From: Bactericera cockerelli
Lineage: Eukaryota; Arthropoda; Insecta; Hemiptera; Triozidae
NCBI GenBank assembly: GCA_024516035.1
Contig: CM044961.1
Span: 30,952,060 to 31,016,059, forward strand
Direction: 5' to 3'
Length of the DNA stretch: 64,000 nt
Shown here: positions 50,572 through 61,030 of the stretch, piece by piece
Numbering within the stretch: position 1 is the stretch's first letter
How the letters are laid out: each line of letters begins with the position of its first letter
Notes under the pieces: model-generated
The model's database searches: none
What the model was told of the DNA's origin: nothing
What the model saw: only the letters and a program-made list of their open reading frames with translations
Translations under genes and position numbers: made by a program

Positions 50572-51110
50572 TATAGAGGGGCATGGAGGGGTAGGCGGGG
50601 GGGGGGGATTTTGAAGTAGGGAAGGGATGTATGTACATGGGAGATACCAGGAATCCGGGGGTTATCACTAGGGGAAAGGGGGTGGATGGTATTGGGATGG
50701 GGATGGTTATTAGGAGGGAGAAATGTTGGGGGGGTACTAGAATTGTTTCCATTGAGGGAAAGTGTACAGGTGGGGTTGTGGAGATGTGGGCGGGGAGGGA
50801 TTGGAGGTTGGTGGGGGTGGTCATAATGAAGGAAGATATGTAATGGGTGGGTGGGTTGACAGGGTACGAATGGTGGTCATTACCAAGAATATAGTGGGGA
50901 CACAGGGGTAAAGGGGTGGTTGTTACGAGGGGGAGCGAGGGGGGTATGGAGGGATAGAGGGTGGTTATCAGATACAGGATATGTAGGAGTGTACGGCACG
51001 GGGGGGTTTATTAGTAACCCCCCCATGGGTGCTATGGAGGGGAATCATTAGGAAGTGGACCTTAAGGAGTGGAAGTTAGGGGGGGCGGGTTGTTAGTACA
51101 AGGGGGAGGG
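50572..51110. repeat. G-rich region with many G-runs
   Basis: Plus strand with dozens of runs of three or more G (including G10-11 near 50599), interspersed with GTGGATGG, GAGGG and GGTGGTC. It sits just downstream of the CT tract, so the strand switches from pyrimidine- to purine-rich. Overlapping open frames have biased Gly/Val/Arg or Pro/Thr composition. Confidence 0.8.
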
Positions 51111-51477
51111 GGTTTATGTCTCTTCAGTCGAAACAACAAATGAAATTTAATACTGTCCCTTTCTGTTTTGTTTCGCCGAAGGGATGGCAACTCGTTTTTC
51201 GGTCGAAATGTGTGTGCGCAATTTTCAGAAGTACCTCTGTATATCTATTTTTTTTCAGAAGTATGTCAAAAGTATATATAATCTATCTTGTTCTCAATTT
51301 TCGGATTTAGGTACTTTAGACAAAACTTTCCCGAGTCCTCACGTGTCTGCTTTGAATGCTTGTTGTATTTTGCTGAAGTGGTTTTTTTTATCGCACTGTT
51401 GTAGATTGTGGGTTTATGTATGCATGGGCATGGACTTTGTGTACTTTGATAGGTGGTGCTCGGGTTTTCCTGAATTT
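51111..51477. other. No feature recognised
   Basis: Spacer of ordinary composition. The 201-codon frame at 51184-51789 begins here with a non-repetitive ~100-residue segment and then runs into the TTC tract. I recognise no domain. Confidence 0.35.
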
Positions 51478-51765
51478 TGTTTTTCCTCCTTTCCTACTGC
51501 TTCCTTTTCTCTCTTTCCTTCTTCTTTTCCATCTTCTTCTTCTCCTTTCCCTTCTTTTTTTTTCTCCTTCCCTTCTTCTTCTCTTTCTTCTTCTCCTTCT
51601 TTTTCTCCTACTATTCTTCTCTCTTTTCTTCTTCTTCCTTTTCTTCTTCTTCTCCTTTTCCTACTGCTTCATCTACATTTTTTCCTATTGCTTCCTTTTT
51701 CTCCTTCCCTTCTCCTTCTCCTCCTCCTTCTTCTTTTTCTTTTCCTCCTGCTGTTTCATATTCTT
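51478..51765. repeat. (TTC)n/(TTCC)n tract
   Basis: CTTCTTCTTC-rich pyrimidine tract. The three overlapping plus-strand frames and one minus-strand frame are artefacts. Confidence 0.9.
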
Positions 51766-52017
51766 CTTCATTCAAATGCAATAATTTAAATTTATATAGC
51801 TTCCAGGTTTCCTTGATTGTAAGTTTAGTGTTACCTAAATAATATGTAATACTTGTACATAAGTGAATATGTATCTTTGTACTTGTACTTACTTTATTAT
51901 TATAACATTTTCTCTTGTAACTTGAAGTATTCTTTCCTGAAAACACACTAACTATATACTGAAAACACACTATTTTTCCTCATTCATTGTTAGTCATTAT
52001 GAGTCAAAAACTCAAAT

Positions 52018-52137
52018 TCATTTGAGTTTGTGACCACATAATAATAAGACTTTGAGGGTTAGGTGGTAGAAAATGCTTTGAGCATTAACCTCGCCTGGTG
52101 GTTACCTTCCACTAAAGAGTGTTATTATTATTATTAT
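52018..52137 (+). repeat. RepA SINE, 3' half, copy 10
   Basis: Starts at TTTGAGTTTGTGACCACATA and runs through AATAATAAGACTTTGAGGGT and CCTCGCCTGGTGGTTACCTT to AAAGAGTGTTATTATTATT. 5'-truncated. Confidence 0.8.
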
Positions 52138-52407
52138 CATTACCACCACCCTGAACATACTTTGAGTAATTTCAAAAGCTAAGTCCATGCGGCACGCAAT
52201 ATTGCAAATTCAAGTGATTGTGTGTTCAAGTGTGGTTTCCGAACGCTTGTTAGCAGGGAAAGCATTTTGCTTTTGAAGATGCAACACTGCAACAGTAACC
52301 GCTACATTATGTTGTACAGACGGCACACAAGAAGCTATGGGAACACTGTACCTATTCGATATACATAACATATACACACCTATACAATATACATGTAAGT
52401 TTGTACT

Positions 52408-52612
52408 GTCCCGGTAGCTCAGTGGTAAAGGCGGCACTCTGTGATGAGATTCCAGAGGTCGTGGGTTCGAAACCCAGCCGGGACATGACATGTTATCTTC
52501 CCATTTCGGATTTTACCTCATAATAATACGTCTTGGGCTCACTACTGGAATATTGGGCCTTAATAGTCCTAATCGGGCAGTATAAATAAGGCGATATTAT
52601 TATTATTAATAT
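52408..52612 (+). repeat. RepB SINE, copy 4 (best head)
   Basis: GTCCCGGTAGCTCAGTGGTA ... GTGGGTTCGAAACCCAGCCG GGAC. The acceptor-like arms GTCCCGG/CCGGGAC pair perfectly over 7 bp, but the anticodon loop is enlarged and the T stem has a mismatch, so it is tRNA-like and not a tRNA. The body is TACGTCTTGGGCTCACTACT, TCCTAATCGGGCAGTATAAA and TAAGGCGATATTATTATTA. Confidence 0.85.
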
Positions 52613-52919
52613 TAGTAAGTAGTGGAAGACATTGACAAAGGTTGTATCACTTAAACCCCGCCCTTTAGTTAGGAACTTAGGACATGTGTGAATATTTATT
52701 TCTCAATTTATTCTCCTTTACTTCCGATGAATTTCTCATATTAGAAAGTGGAAATTTTGTGATTGTTTTTGTAAAAGTAGTAATATTTTTTGCTCCGATT
52801 TCAATTTTTTTCTTCTTATAGTGTTTCCAAATATTGTACATTAATTTGTAACTGTCTGTTTGTATCTGTATAATTAGGTATGTCCTTATTAATGAAGAAT
52901 ATCCTAATAATAATAGTCC
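52613..52919. repeat. RepD-like and RepJ-end fragments
   Basis: 52622-52690 contains AGTGGAAGACATTGACAAAG and ACCCCGCCCTTTAGTTAGGA, a decayed RepD head. 52716-52815 (minus) carries the RepJ end (AAATCGGAGCAAAAAATATT, CACTTTCTAATATGAGAAA). GTCCTTATTAATGAAGAATA may be a RepD tail. Confidence 0.5.
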
Positions 52920-53050
52920 CCCCAGAATGAGGTAGCGCATGATTGCACGCATGGTGACCAAAGTTTGATGCCAAGCAGGGAAGAAATTTATCTGCTCTCT
53001 ACCTGAATATCCGGAGTCCATTATTATACCTCGTGAGGAAAAAAATATAA
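52920..53050 (+). repeat. RepN SINE, copy 2 (decayed head)
   Basis: GCGCATGATTGCACGCATGG, TGACCAAAGTTTGATGCCAA, TCTGCTCTCTACCTGAATAT and TACCTCGTGAGGAAAAA parallel 22895-23040. Confidence 0.65.
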
Positions 53051-53359
53051 AATAGAGTGCTCTGAATTTTTATGTAAGGTAAGAAAGTGTCTAGGTATAA
53101 TTATTGTTTTTATTTTCAAGTTAGATTTTTTGTACCCAGATATTATTTATATTGCATTTTTAAATAAAAAATCATAGAAAATTAATTAACCTCTTTTTAT
53201 AAAATAATATTTTCAGGTGTAGGTAGATAGATACTAGATACATAATAATATATTTTATTAATTATTAACTAATAAATATGCAAAAAATAAGAAGGTTAAG
53301 TTTACAAAAACGAAAATACCTTAAAGGTTTCGGAACTGTATCCAACTGGAATGGTAGAA

Positions 53360-53495
53360 ACCATTCTAATTATTATGTACATTCTTTGAATTCTAATTAT
53401 TACTTCGGGGTTAGGCAAGCAATATTCTGAATTCTAATTATCACTAAACGGTTAGGGAAGCGCCATTTTGAATTCTAATTATTATTTATTTCTTA
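53360..53495. repeat. Short tandem repeat, ~50-60-bp unit, three copies
   Basis: TTGAATTCTAATTATTACTT then CGGGGTTAGGCAAGC, CTGAATTCTAATTATCACTA then AACGGTTAGGGAAGC, and a third TTGAATTCTAATTATTATTT. Confidence 0.65.
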
Positions 53496-53521
53496 CGGGA
53501 GTGGAGAAAAGTTAAAAAAAT

Positions 53522-53670
53522 TTAATCATATTTGTGTAAATCACTTTCGTGATATCACAACTACTCAAACTCACATTACTAAATCTACGCTGAAACCGGG
53601 ACTTGAACCACCGAACTCCAGGTTACAAGTCTGCTGCCTTACTGATCAAGCTACTGACGTTGGTTATTAT
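53522..53670 (-). repeat. RepP SINE (-), complete
   Basis: AATCATATTTGTGTAAATCA, TTTCGTGATATCACAACTAC, ACTAAATCTACGCTGAAACC, GGGACTTGAACCACCGAACT, TTACTGATCAAGCTACTGAC. Confidence 0.8.
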
Positions 53671-53689
53671 TATTATTATTATTCAACAA

Positions 53690-53826
53690 TTTAGATCAAT
53701 CTTTATTTACAATTTTTTATATACAGGTACAGTCAAAAGGTATAATTAATCAAATATAAACAAAGTTTGATCAAGGGTGGTGATAATGCCTTTGGCATTC
53801 TCTTCCGCACCACCCTTGATAACAGG
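53690..53826 (-). repeat. RepE retroposon, copy 2
   Basis: The minus strand reads ATCAAGGGTGGTGCGGAAGA, GAATGCCAAAGGCATTATCA and CCACCCTTGATCAAAC, with an AT-rich tail containing GTAAATAAAGATTG. The stem AATGCC/GGCATT is perfect. ATCAAGGGTGGTG and its complement also bracket the hairpin, forming an outer stem. Confidence 0.75.
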
Positions 53827-53934
53827 ATATAAAAACAGTTGGAAAATATAATACAAAATATTTACAATTAAAACAACATTAACAATTAAATGTTGTTTTA
53901 CTTTACTATAAACTTTTTATAACTTTTTAATTTC

Positions 53935-54170
53935 CTTATCCTATAATAAGGAAAGTATTGTATTCGTCGAAAATTTGACCTACCCAGTTTTTTCACATTT
54001 CTGGACGAATCATAGCCTCAGGATACCAAAAAAGTTGTTTTCAGCCATTGGTCCGTGCGTCTGTCTGTGTGTCTGTGTGTAAACAGGATATCTCGAGAAT
54101 GGTAAGAGCTAGAGACTTAAAATTTGGTATACAAATAAATTTTATACACCAGACGAACCACGAAACTTTT
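53935..54170 (+). repeat. RepI dispersed repeat, copy 2
   Basis: TTTCCTTATCCTATAATAAG (short palindromic start), TTGTATTCGTCGAAAATTTG, CACATTTCTGGACGAATCAT, GCCATTGGTCCGTGCGTC, (TGTC)n, GGATATCTCGAGAATGGTAA and CCAGACGAACCACGAAAC. Confidence 0.75.
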
Positions 54171-54282
54171 GGTTGAAATCGGCCGCAGGGCCGCAAATAT
54201 TGGCCGCAACCGCCGCTTCTTTGAATTGGTTAAAGATACAAAAAAAAAGTAAGAGAACAACATTTTCTCCAATTAAAAAAAT

Positions 54283-54550
54283 AATAGGGGTTTACTCTCA
54301 TCATTTTTTTGATATCTTGAACTTTTTGGAACCCAGCCCCAATTTACCGGTATTTTTTGGGGGACCCGCTTGGACTAACTTGTTTATTATTCACCCTAGA
54401 TGGGGGTTGTGACATATCAAATCCAATGATTTTGAAATGCTGATTACGAATTAGGCACTGATTTTTAACTATCTGTTACCGTTGAGTCACCAGTGGCGGA
54501 ATTCGACTTCTTTTTGGGGGATAAGGAAAGTCGTGTGATGTTTACACCAG
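54283..54550 (+). repeat. RepG repeat, copy 2
   Basis: GGTTTACTCTCATCATTTTT, GATATCTTGAACTTTTTGGA, GGGGGACCCGCTTGGACTAA, CCCTAGATGGGGGTTGTGAC, CACCAGTGGCGGAATTCGAC, ATAAGGAAAGTCGTGTGATG. Very similar to 37490-37750. Confidence 0.75.
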
Positions 54551-54671
54551 ATTTTTATAGAGAGGAACAGCACGAAATGTTGAACAAAGTCAACCATTTG
54601 AAGAATTTGCTCATCCAGCATTTGAAATGACCAATTTCCCGGGATTGGGGACAACCAATATACACGAGGAC

Positions 54672-55205
54672 ATGTTTTATTGTGGTCTCTCATGTATTAT
54701 TTCCAAGAAACTAAGCTCACACCGAACTTCTGTTGTTTTATTTCCAAGAAACTAAACTTGAGCCAGGACACTTGTGTCCAAACTCACACCGAACTTCTGT
54801 TGTTTCATTTTCAAGAAACTAAACTTCAGCCAGGACACTTGTGTCCAAACTCACACCGAACTTCTGTTGTTTCATTTCCAAGAAACTAAACTTCAGCTAG
54901 GACACTTGTGTCCAAACTCACACCGAACTTCTGTTTTTTCATTTCCAAGAAACTAAACTTCAGCTAGGACACTTGTGTCCAAACTCACGCGGAACTTCTG
55001 TTGTTTCATTTCCAAGAAACTAAACTTCAGCTAGGACACTTGTGTCCAAACTCACACCGAACTTCTGTTGTTTTATTTCCAAAAAACTAAACTTCAGCCA
55101 GGACACTTGTGTCCAAACTCACCCCGAACTTCTGTTGTTTCGTTTCCAAGAAACTAAACTTCAGCTAGCACACTTGCGTCAAAACTCACCCCAAACTTCT
55201 TTTGG
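54672..55205. repeat. Minisatellite, 67-bp unit, about 8 copies
   Basis: The unit is CTAAACTTCAGCCAGGACAC, TTGTGTCCAAACTCACACCG, AACTTCTGTTGTTTCATTTC, CAAGAAA. Each unit has the inverted repeat GGACAC-TT-GTGTCC. The first and last units are decayed. A 67-bp period shifts the reading frame every unit, so the His/Thr/Leu-rich frames are not genes. Confidence 0.9.
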
Positions 55206-55219
55206 TCAAACAAACCATC

Positions 55220-55790
55220 TCATTCTTTTTCTTTATCTTTCTCCTTCTTTTTCTCTCTCCCTCTTTTTCTATCTCTAACTCTAACTCTCTCTCTCGCTCT
55301 CACACCTTTTTTTTCGGATCTCTCCTTTTCTATATTATTCTCTTTTTCTCACTCTCCACCTCACTTACTTTGTCTTCTTCTCTTTCTCCCCCCACTCCTC
55401 TCTCTTTCTCTTTCCACCCCCCTTTTTCCTCTTCGTTTCCCCCTTATCTCTCCTCTCTTTCTTTGTCTTCTTTTTTTTCCTTTCTATTTTATTCTATATT
55501 TTCTCTCCCTATATCGTTTGTGTCTTCTTCTCTTTCTCTACCCCCTCTTTTTCTATCTCTCTCCTCCTCACCCTATCTTTCGCTCTCACACGGTCCACCC
55601 CTTTCTTTGTTCTATCTCTCCCTTTCTATATTATTCTTTTTCTCTTTCTCTTCTTCTCTCTCTCTCCCCCCTCTCTCTTTCTCTTCCCCTATTCTCTCTC
55701 TCTCTCTTTTTCTCTATTTTTCTTTCTCTTTCATCTCTTTACTTACCTCTCCCTCTCTCTCTCCCTTATTCTTTCCCTTTCCTTGGTAAC
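55220..55790. repeat. (CT)n/(TTC)n tract, ~570 bp
   Basis: Continuous pyrimidine-rich low-complexity sequence; the 195- and 107-codon frames are artefacts. A larger block (TTCTATATTATTCT...TTTGTGTCTTCTTCTCTTT) appears partly duplicated. Confidence 0.9.
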
Positions 55791-55862
55791 CTCACCCTCA
55801 TTGTTTATTTATTAGCCATGTTTTTCCTAGTGGTGTGTTAGTATGATGTGTGCTTCTTTTAC

Positions 55863-56140
55863 TTCTTGAAAATTGGCAACAAAAAAAAAGTTGCAAAGGA
55901 AAATTGGCAACAAAAAAAAGTTGCAAAGTCTCCTCGTGCTTCAAGTTTGGAAGTTCTAGTTTTTGTTTCTTCTGTTCGAGGGGCGAGTGTTATCCAACAC
56001 ATCCCCGGCAGAAGCACTCTAAAACTAAAACTAATCTGGTGTCGGGTAGGTCGGGGTAAAGTGGTGTTGGGTGGGTCGGGGTAAAGTGGTTTCGGGGTCG
56101 GGGTGATGTGGTGTCGGGTAGGTCGGGGTAAAGTGGTGAA
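55863..56140. repeat. Two small tandem repeats
   Basis: GAAAATTGGCAACAAAAAAA then GTTGCAAAG is repeated twice at about 55866-55928. GTCGGGTAGGTCGGGGTAAA then GTGGT is repeated three to four times at about 56040-56135, with GGGGTCGGGGTGATGTGG variants. Confidence 0.8.
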
Positions 56141-56404
56141 GGAGAGAAAAGTTTGCTTCAAAATCTTGAGGTCACTGGTGGAAGAGCTTTATAGTTTTTC
56201 TTTGTGGTGTCCTTTTTTTTCTTATTCTTTGTCTTAAATTTAGTTTCTAATAGTTTTTCCACAAGTCATAATAATACGGCCCAAAAGCTATATAAAAAAA
56301 CTCCGTAGATATCGCCGGAGAAAAATTTGACAAACCCCATACAATTGACGAGTTCTAAAAAAGTTCAAATTTAAAAGAAGAAACAAAAATTAGTGATAGT
56401 AAAA

Positions 56405-56575
56405 TAAACTCACATTGGCTCAGTGGTTAAGCGCATTGGTTGCTGGCCTGGAGGTTGCGGGTTCGAATCACGGCCGGAGAAGAGGAAAAAAATTCCGTTT
56501 CCGGAATGGCATGAATGTAAAGTTACAGTGCCCTGAAGTAATGCGAAAACGGTTCCGGTCATAATTACTTTAAAA
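56405..56575 (+). repeat. RepO SINE, copy 2
   Basis: ATTGGCTCAGTGGTTAAGCG (A box), GGAGGTTGCGGGTTCGAATC then ACGGCC (B box), ATTCCGTTTCCGGAATGGCA, TGCGAAAACGGTTCCGGTC. Confidence 0.8.
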
Positions 56576-56756
56576 AAAGAAGAGATCCCAGATTCCTATG
56601 ATTATATGTAAATGAATTAAAATCAATAAACTGTATTAAATTTCATCTATTTTCAGACCTTTATTTCGGCAAAGATAGCATCGCTAGTTAAATAGACTTT
56701 ACTGGCAAAATGAAAATAAATAAAATAACATCAAATTTCATCAATTTTGATTTTTT

Positions 56757-57775
56757 ATTAATGTATTCGTCGAAAATTTGACCTACCCAGTTTTTCACAT
56801 TTCTGGACGAATCATAGCCTCAGGATATCAAAAAAGTTGTTTTCAGCCATTGGTCCGTGCGTCTGTCTGTCTGTAAACAGGATATCTCGAGCACGGTAAG
56901 AGCTAGAGACTTGAAATTTGGTATGCAAATTATTTTAATACACCAGACGAACCACGAAACTTTTATACTCTCTGGACGTTGCTTAACTTCGCTGATCCTA
57001 TACGAGAACAAGTGCATTCAACGAGCCATCGATGCTGGCTTAAAATCCTTGGTTTGGGTCTCTAGGTAGGCAGGTGCAATAAATGGTGCATCATTGCAAA
57101 TTTATTTCCTACTTTCAGGTTAAAAGTTAGGACATATATTATGTATATATTTCTTTATTTTTTCTTCTCTTACCTGTAAATTGTACATTAGTTTGTAATT
57201 ATTTGTGTTGTATATTATAATATGTCCAATTAATAAAGTCTAAATAAATAAATAAATATACCTAGTTGTTTTTGATTGTTCACTGAATACCGACTGAATA
57301 CCCATTTTCAGCCATTGGTCCGTGCGTCTATCTGTCCGTCTGTAAACAGGATATCTCGAGAACGGTAAGAGCTAGAGACTTGAAATTTGGTATGCAAATT
57401 ATTTTAATACATCAGACGAACCACGAAACTTTTATAATCTCTGGACGTTGCTTAACTTCACTGATCCTATACGAGAACAAGTGCATTCAACGCGCCATCG
57501 ATGCTGGCTTAAAATCCTTGGTTTGGGTCTCTAGGTAGGCAGGTGCAATAAATGGTGCATCATTGCAAATTTATTTCCTACTTTCAGGTTAAAAGTTAGG
57601 ACATATATTATGTATATATTTCTTTATTTTTTCTTTTCTTACCTCTATATTGTATATTAGTTTGTAATTATTTGTGTTGTATATTATAATATGTCCAATT
57701 AATAAAGTCTAAATAAATAAATATACCTAGTTGTTTTCGATTGTTCACTGAATACCGACTGAATACCCTTTATGA
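56757..57775. repeat. 465-bp tandem duplication of a RepI-RepF-RepD chimera
   Basis: Landmarks GCCATTGGTCCGTGCGTC (56846, 57311), ATTTTAATACACCAGACG/ATTTTAATACATCAGACG, CTGGACGTTGCTTAACTTC (5S-like, minus), TAGGTAGGCAGGTGCAATAA and TCCAATTAATAAAGTCTAAA occur twice at a constant 465-bp offset. The copies differ by only a handful of bases. The unit joins a RepI part, an inverted 5S-like RepF head and a RepD-like tail (GTTAGGACATATATTATG through AATAAAGTC). Confidence 0.85.
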
Positions 57776-58070
57776 TTACGAGTTTCAATATCATCAATTC
57801 TTGTTCACCCTGTATGTGAGTATATTATCAGAAAGCCATAAAGCTCTCAGCAGAAAAGGGAGTTAATTTTTTACAGCCTTATAACAAAGCCCGCAGTATC
57901 TGTAACATAAAACTCGAAATTCGATTTTTTGCTTTTTGAAGACCGTGTTCATTATTTTATGTCCGAGATTATTATTTTTGGCAGACATATTTATATATTT
58001 TATTATAGGTAGGTATGTATTTTTTTTAAAATATACTAGATACTATATATCTACCTATTATGTTGAACAA

Positions 58071-58236
58071 CTGTGGCCCATTCCAGAAACACTTTCTACT
58101 CTCCCAATCTCCTTATCAATAAAATTGTCACACAACGCACTCTGATTGGTTATTGCGTTCAGAGTGCATTGTGTGACAGTTGAAAGGGAGGTTCGGGGAT
58201 TTAGAGACTAGAAAGTGTTTCTGGAACGGATCACTG
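58071..58236. mobile_element. RepH fold-back MITE, copy 3 (best termini)
   Basis: Left CTGTGGCCCATTCCAGAAAC, right complement CAGTGATCCGTTCCAGAAAC; both continue ACTTTCTA. The centre retains CGCACTCTGATTGGTT and the opposing CAGAGTGCATTGTGTGACAG. 166 bp. Confidence 0.75.
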
Positions 58237-58984
58237 ATCATTAAAAAGTTAACATATTATTATTATTAATTTATTTATTTATAAATTTACAGAACAAAAG
58301 TTACAGGTTGTACAAAATATTATACAGGGTGTCCCGTATACAGATGCAAATATTTTGAGGGTAGGTTCAGCCTACCGTGGACTATCATTTGAGCGAAACT
58401 TGCAGTGGGGCATTTTGCTTCGTTAAAGAGTTATGGCCAAATCCCTGTTTTTCCCACAGGTGTATAGGTCACTTAGATCGATGCACGTTTTTAAAGAAAT
58501 GGTAGCCAGTAAGTAATTTTTGACTTCATGTATGGATAGTCATGCATATTTCCCTTGAATTGCAGTTGGTTGCATGAAAAAATATTGAAAGACCAGAGAG
58601 ATATTTAATCATAAGTTCAATATTTTTCTAAAATTCGATTTTTCCCCTTTTTCCCTTTCGTGAATTTAGAGTACTTATACAATTGCAATTCTGCGTATCA
58701 CTAGGTAAAAAAATACCCTTTGCTATTTTGTTTCAATAAATACAAAGTTCTTTCAGACGCGTGAAGGAACGAATGAGATACGCTTTATCAAACGGCACCA
58801 GAAAGAGAGAAACACATCTTTCAAATTTTGAATCTGGGCGCTATTGCATTTTGAAGAACACTCGATGCCTGAAACGGTCTGTGTGACTATTTTTGTGCCA
58901 ACTGCAAGTTATAAATGAAAATTTTCTGAGTACAAATAGTTCTATTAACCAACTATATCAATCAAATCTAATAGTTAAAATAAC

Positions 58985-59130
58985 ACGGCGATCAATTTGT
59001 TCGGTGGAAGAGAAAGCCACAAGCTTTAACCTCGCCCTTGGTTCGCTACATATTCTTTTGGGTTCTTTTCATTTCATGTGCTGTCTGGCAGAATGTATCA
59101 TGTTTGTAGTTTATCAATAAAGTATTAATA
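58985..59130 (+). repeat. RepD-like variant with a covarying stem
   Basis: TTCGGTGGAAGAGAAAGCCA then CAAGCTTTAACCTCGCCCTT, followed by an AT-rich tail with TCAATAAAGTATTAATAATA. Same design as RepD, but the stem reads AAAGC/GCTTT in place of ATTGCC/GGCAAT. Confidence 0.7.
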
Positions 59131-59460
59131 ATAATAGTAACCTTAAGTTTGGATGTTCGAGTTTTACCCAAGGTTAATTTTTGGCACTATTTGTTATGTT
59201 TTTGATATCATGATTGTGATAAACACAAAAATGATATTTTTAATTTTAATTCTAAAAATATGATCATAATTTTTGTTGTTAGCGCAGTCTTTCTCCATGT
59301 GTATTCTTTTTCCATAATCACACCAGTGGTTGCTGCTTTTGTTGCAGCCTCTCTCATTTTTCCTCATGATAACCCTGTGACCCCAACCCCATTCACATAA
59401 AAGTTCACACCGACCGACCACTGTGAATGATCAATTTCCCTCTGTTAAACATCCCAGAGT

Positions 59461-59656
59461 ATTTATTTTTTTATTTAGAAACACTTTATTAGTAGAACAT
59501 ACAGACAAATTCAGACAAATAATGGGAAAAAGTAAATATAAAAATGACAATAATAATAATATAACACAAGAAAAAAATAAATAAAATATATACATATGTC
59601 CTAACTAAAGGGCGGGGTTATTGCCTATGGCAATCTCTTCCACCCAACCCTTTAGT
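59461..59656 (-). repeat. RepD retroposon, full-length copy
   Basis: The minus strand reads AAGGGTTGGGTGGAAGAGAT, TGCCATAGGCAATAACCCCG and CCCTTTAGTTAGGACATA, with a tail ending TACTAATAAAGTGTTTCTAA. Nested in the fold-back element. Confidence 0.85.
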
Positions 59657-60269
59657 ATAAATACAACCCAGAGTAGTGTATTTATACCTCAAATTACGCG
59701 CCAATTCTGTTAAAATTCAGCCAACTTTGAATTTTCCATCATGATTCAGAAGTGTTTTTTGAGCTTTGTGTGTACTGCGTTCCATGATCTTTAAAGTAAT
59801 ATAAATGAGCTTTCTTTTTTCTAAAACTAAACATAATAGGGTATTTTTTTAACTAGTGATACGCTAAATTGCAATTGTAGAAGTACTTTAAATTCACGAA
59901 AGGGAGAGAAAAGGGAAAAATCAAATTTTAGAAAAGTATTGAACTTATGATTAAATATCTCTCTAATCTTTCAATATTTTTTTATGCAACCAACTGCATT
60001 TCAAGGGAAATATGCATGACTATCTATACATGAAGTCAAAAATTACTTACTGGCTATCATTTCTTTAAAAAACGTGCATCGATCCAAGTGACCTCTGGAC
60101 CTGTGGGAAAAACAGGGATTTGGCCATAACTCTTTAACGAAGCAAAATGCCCCACTGCAAGTTTCGCTCATATGATAGTCCACGGTGGGCTGAACCTACC
60201 CTTAAAATATTTGCATCTGTATACGGGACACCCTGTAGAATGACATATTATTATTATTTTCAGTACCAT

Positions 60270-60545
60270 TGTGATGTCACAATTACCTGAATTACCTCCT
60301 CACACCCGCCTCACTAAATGATTGCCGTACGAGGTTCTCGAACCACCGACCTCCAGGTTACGAGTCTGTATTTTTTTATTATTATTATTATTTTTTTTTT
60401 TTTTCATCAATAACTTTAATAAAACAGCTAACAATTTATTGATAAGGAACTCTTGCACCATCCCCGATTAATCCCTAACTTCATGGTTTGTATCTGGATA
60501 CTGTCTGTCTTGGGGATACATAAATTAATAGAACGCCAGCCACGG
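60270..60545 (-). repeat. RepP SINE (decayed) interrupted by a poly-T-tailed insertion
   Basis: 60270-60368: TGTGATGTCACAATTACC, GAGGTTCTCGAACCACCGAC, CTCCAGGTTACGAGTCTG. From about 60390 a poly-T run leads into CATCAATAACTTTAATAAAA, looking like a minus-strand retroposon 3' end of unknown family. Confidence 0.5.
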
Positions 60546-60547
60546 TA

Positions 60548-60772
60548 ATAATAACACCCTTCAGTGGAAGGTAATTTAGGTAATCACCAGGCGAGGTTAA
60601 TGCTCAAAGCATTTTCTACCACGTAATCCTCAGAGTCATAATTATTATTATGTGGTCACAAACTCAAATTAATGAGGAAAAATTCATGCTCTGGGTGGGA
60701 TTCGAACCAACGGATCCCTCCCTACGTTACCTGGATTACCAGACTAGAGAGTTAACCACTTGACTACCAGTG
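60548..60772 (-). repeat. RepA SINE, copy 11 (near full length)
   Basis: The minus strand reads CACTGGTAGTCAAGTGGTTA, GTTGGTTCGAATCCCACCC, GAGCATGAATTTTTCCTC, TTAACCTCGCCTGGTGATTA and CTTCCACTGAAGGGTGTTAT. Confidence 0.85.
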
Positions 60773-60945
60773 AACCCTCAAAGTGCCGGGTTTCGGCTAG
60801 TCCTATATAATAAGGAAATTAATGTATTTTACGCTGTTGCCAGACGCTTCATTATTGTTTATTAGTCAATTATTTTCTGATCATAAATTTTTATGTTCGA
60901 ATCCTTGTGAAGGGCTGAAATTAATGTGACGAAACGACGGCAACT

Positions 60946-60983
60946 GAGAGAGAGAGAGAGAGAGAGTGAGAGAGAGTGAGTGA

Positions 60984-61021
<38 letters not shown>

Positions 61022-61030
61022 AAGAGAGAG
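60946..61030. repeat. (GA)n microsatellite
   Basis: GAGAGA tract with GAGTGAGT interruptions. Confidence 0.9.

Larger units (their letters stand above)
58325..60235. mobile_element. Tc1/mariner-type fold-back element, 1911 bp, with nested retroposons
   Basis: Termini CAGGGTGTCCCGTATACAGA and exact inverse, flanked by TA (58323-58324, 60236-60237). The arms are about 400 bp (landmarks GTGGACTATCATTTGAGCGA, GTTATGGCCAAATCCCTGTT, ATCATAAGTTCAATATTTTT) and about 95% alike by eye. The ~1.1-kb interior holds a RepD-like copy (58985-59130) and a RepD copy (59461-59656). No transposase coding recognised. Confidence 0.8.

Noticed and set aside
49829..50614. 261-codon open frame
   Set aside because: Crosses a RepF tail, a RepA fragment and a CT tract; not a gene.
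52408..52484. Functional tRNA gene
   Set aside because: The acceptor pairs well, but the anticodon loop is enlarged, the T stem has a mismatch, and the sequence continues into the RepB SINE body found at four other sites.
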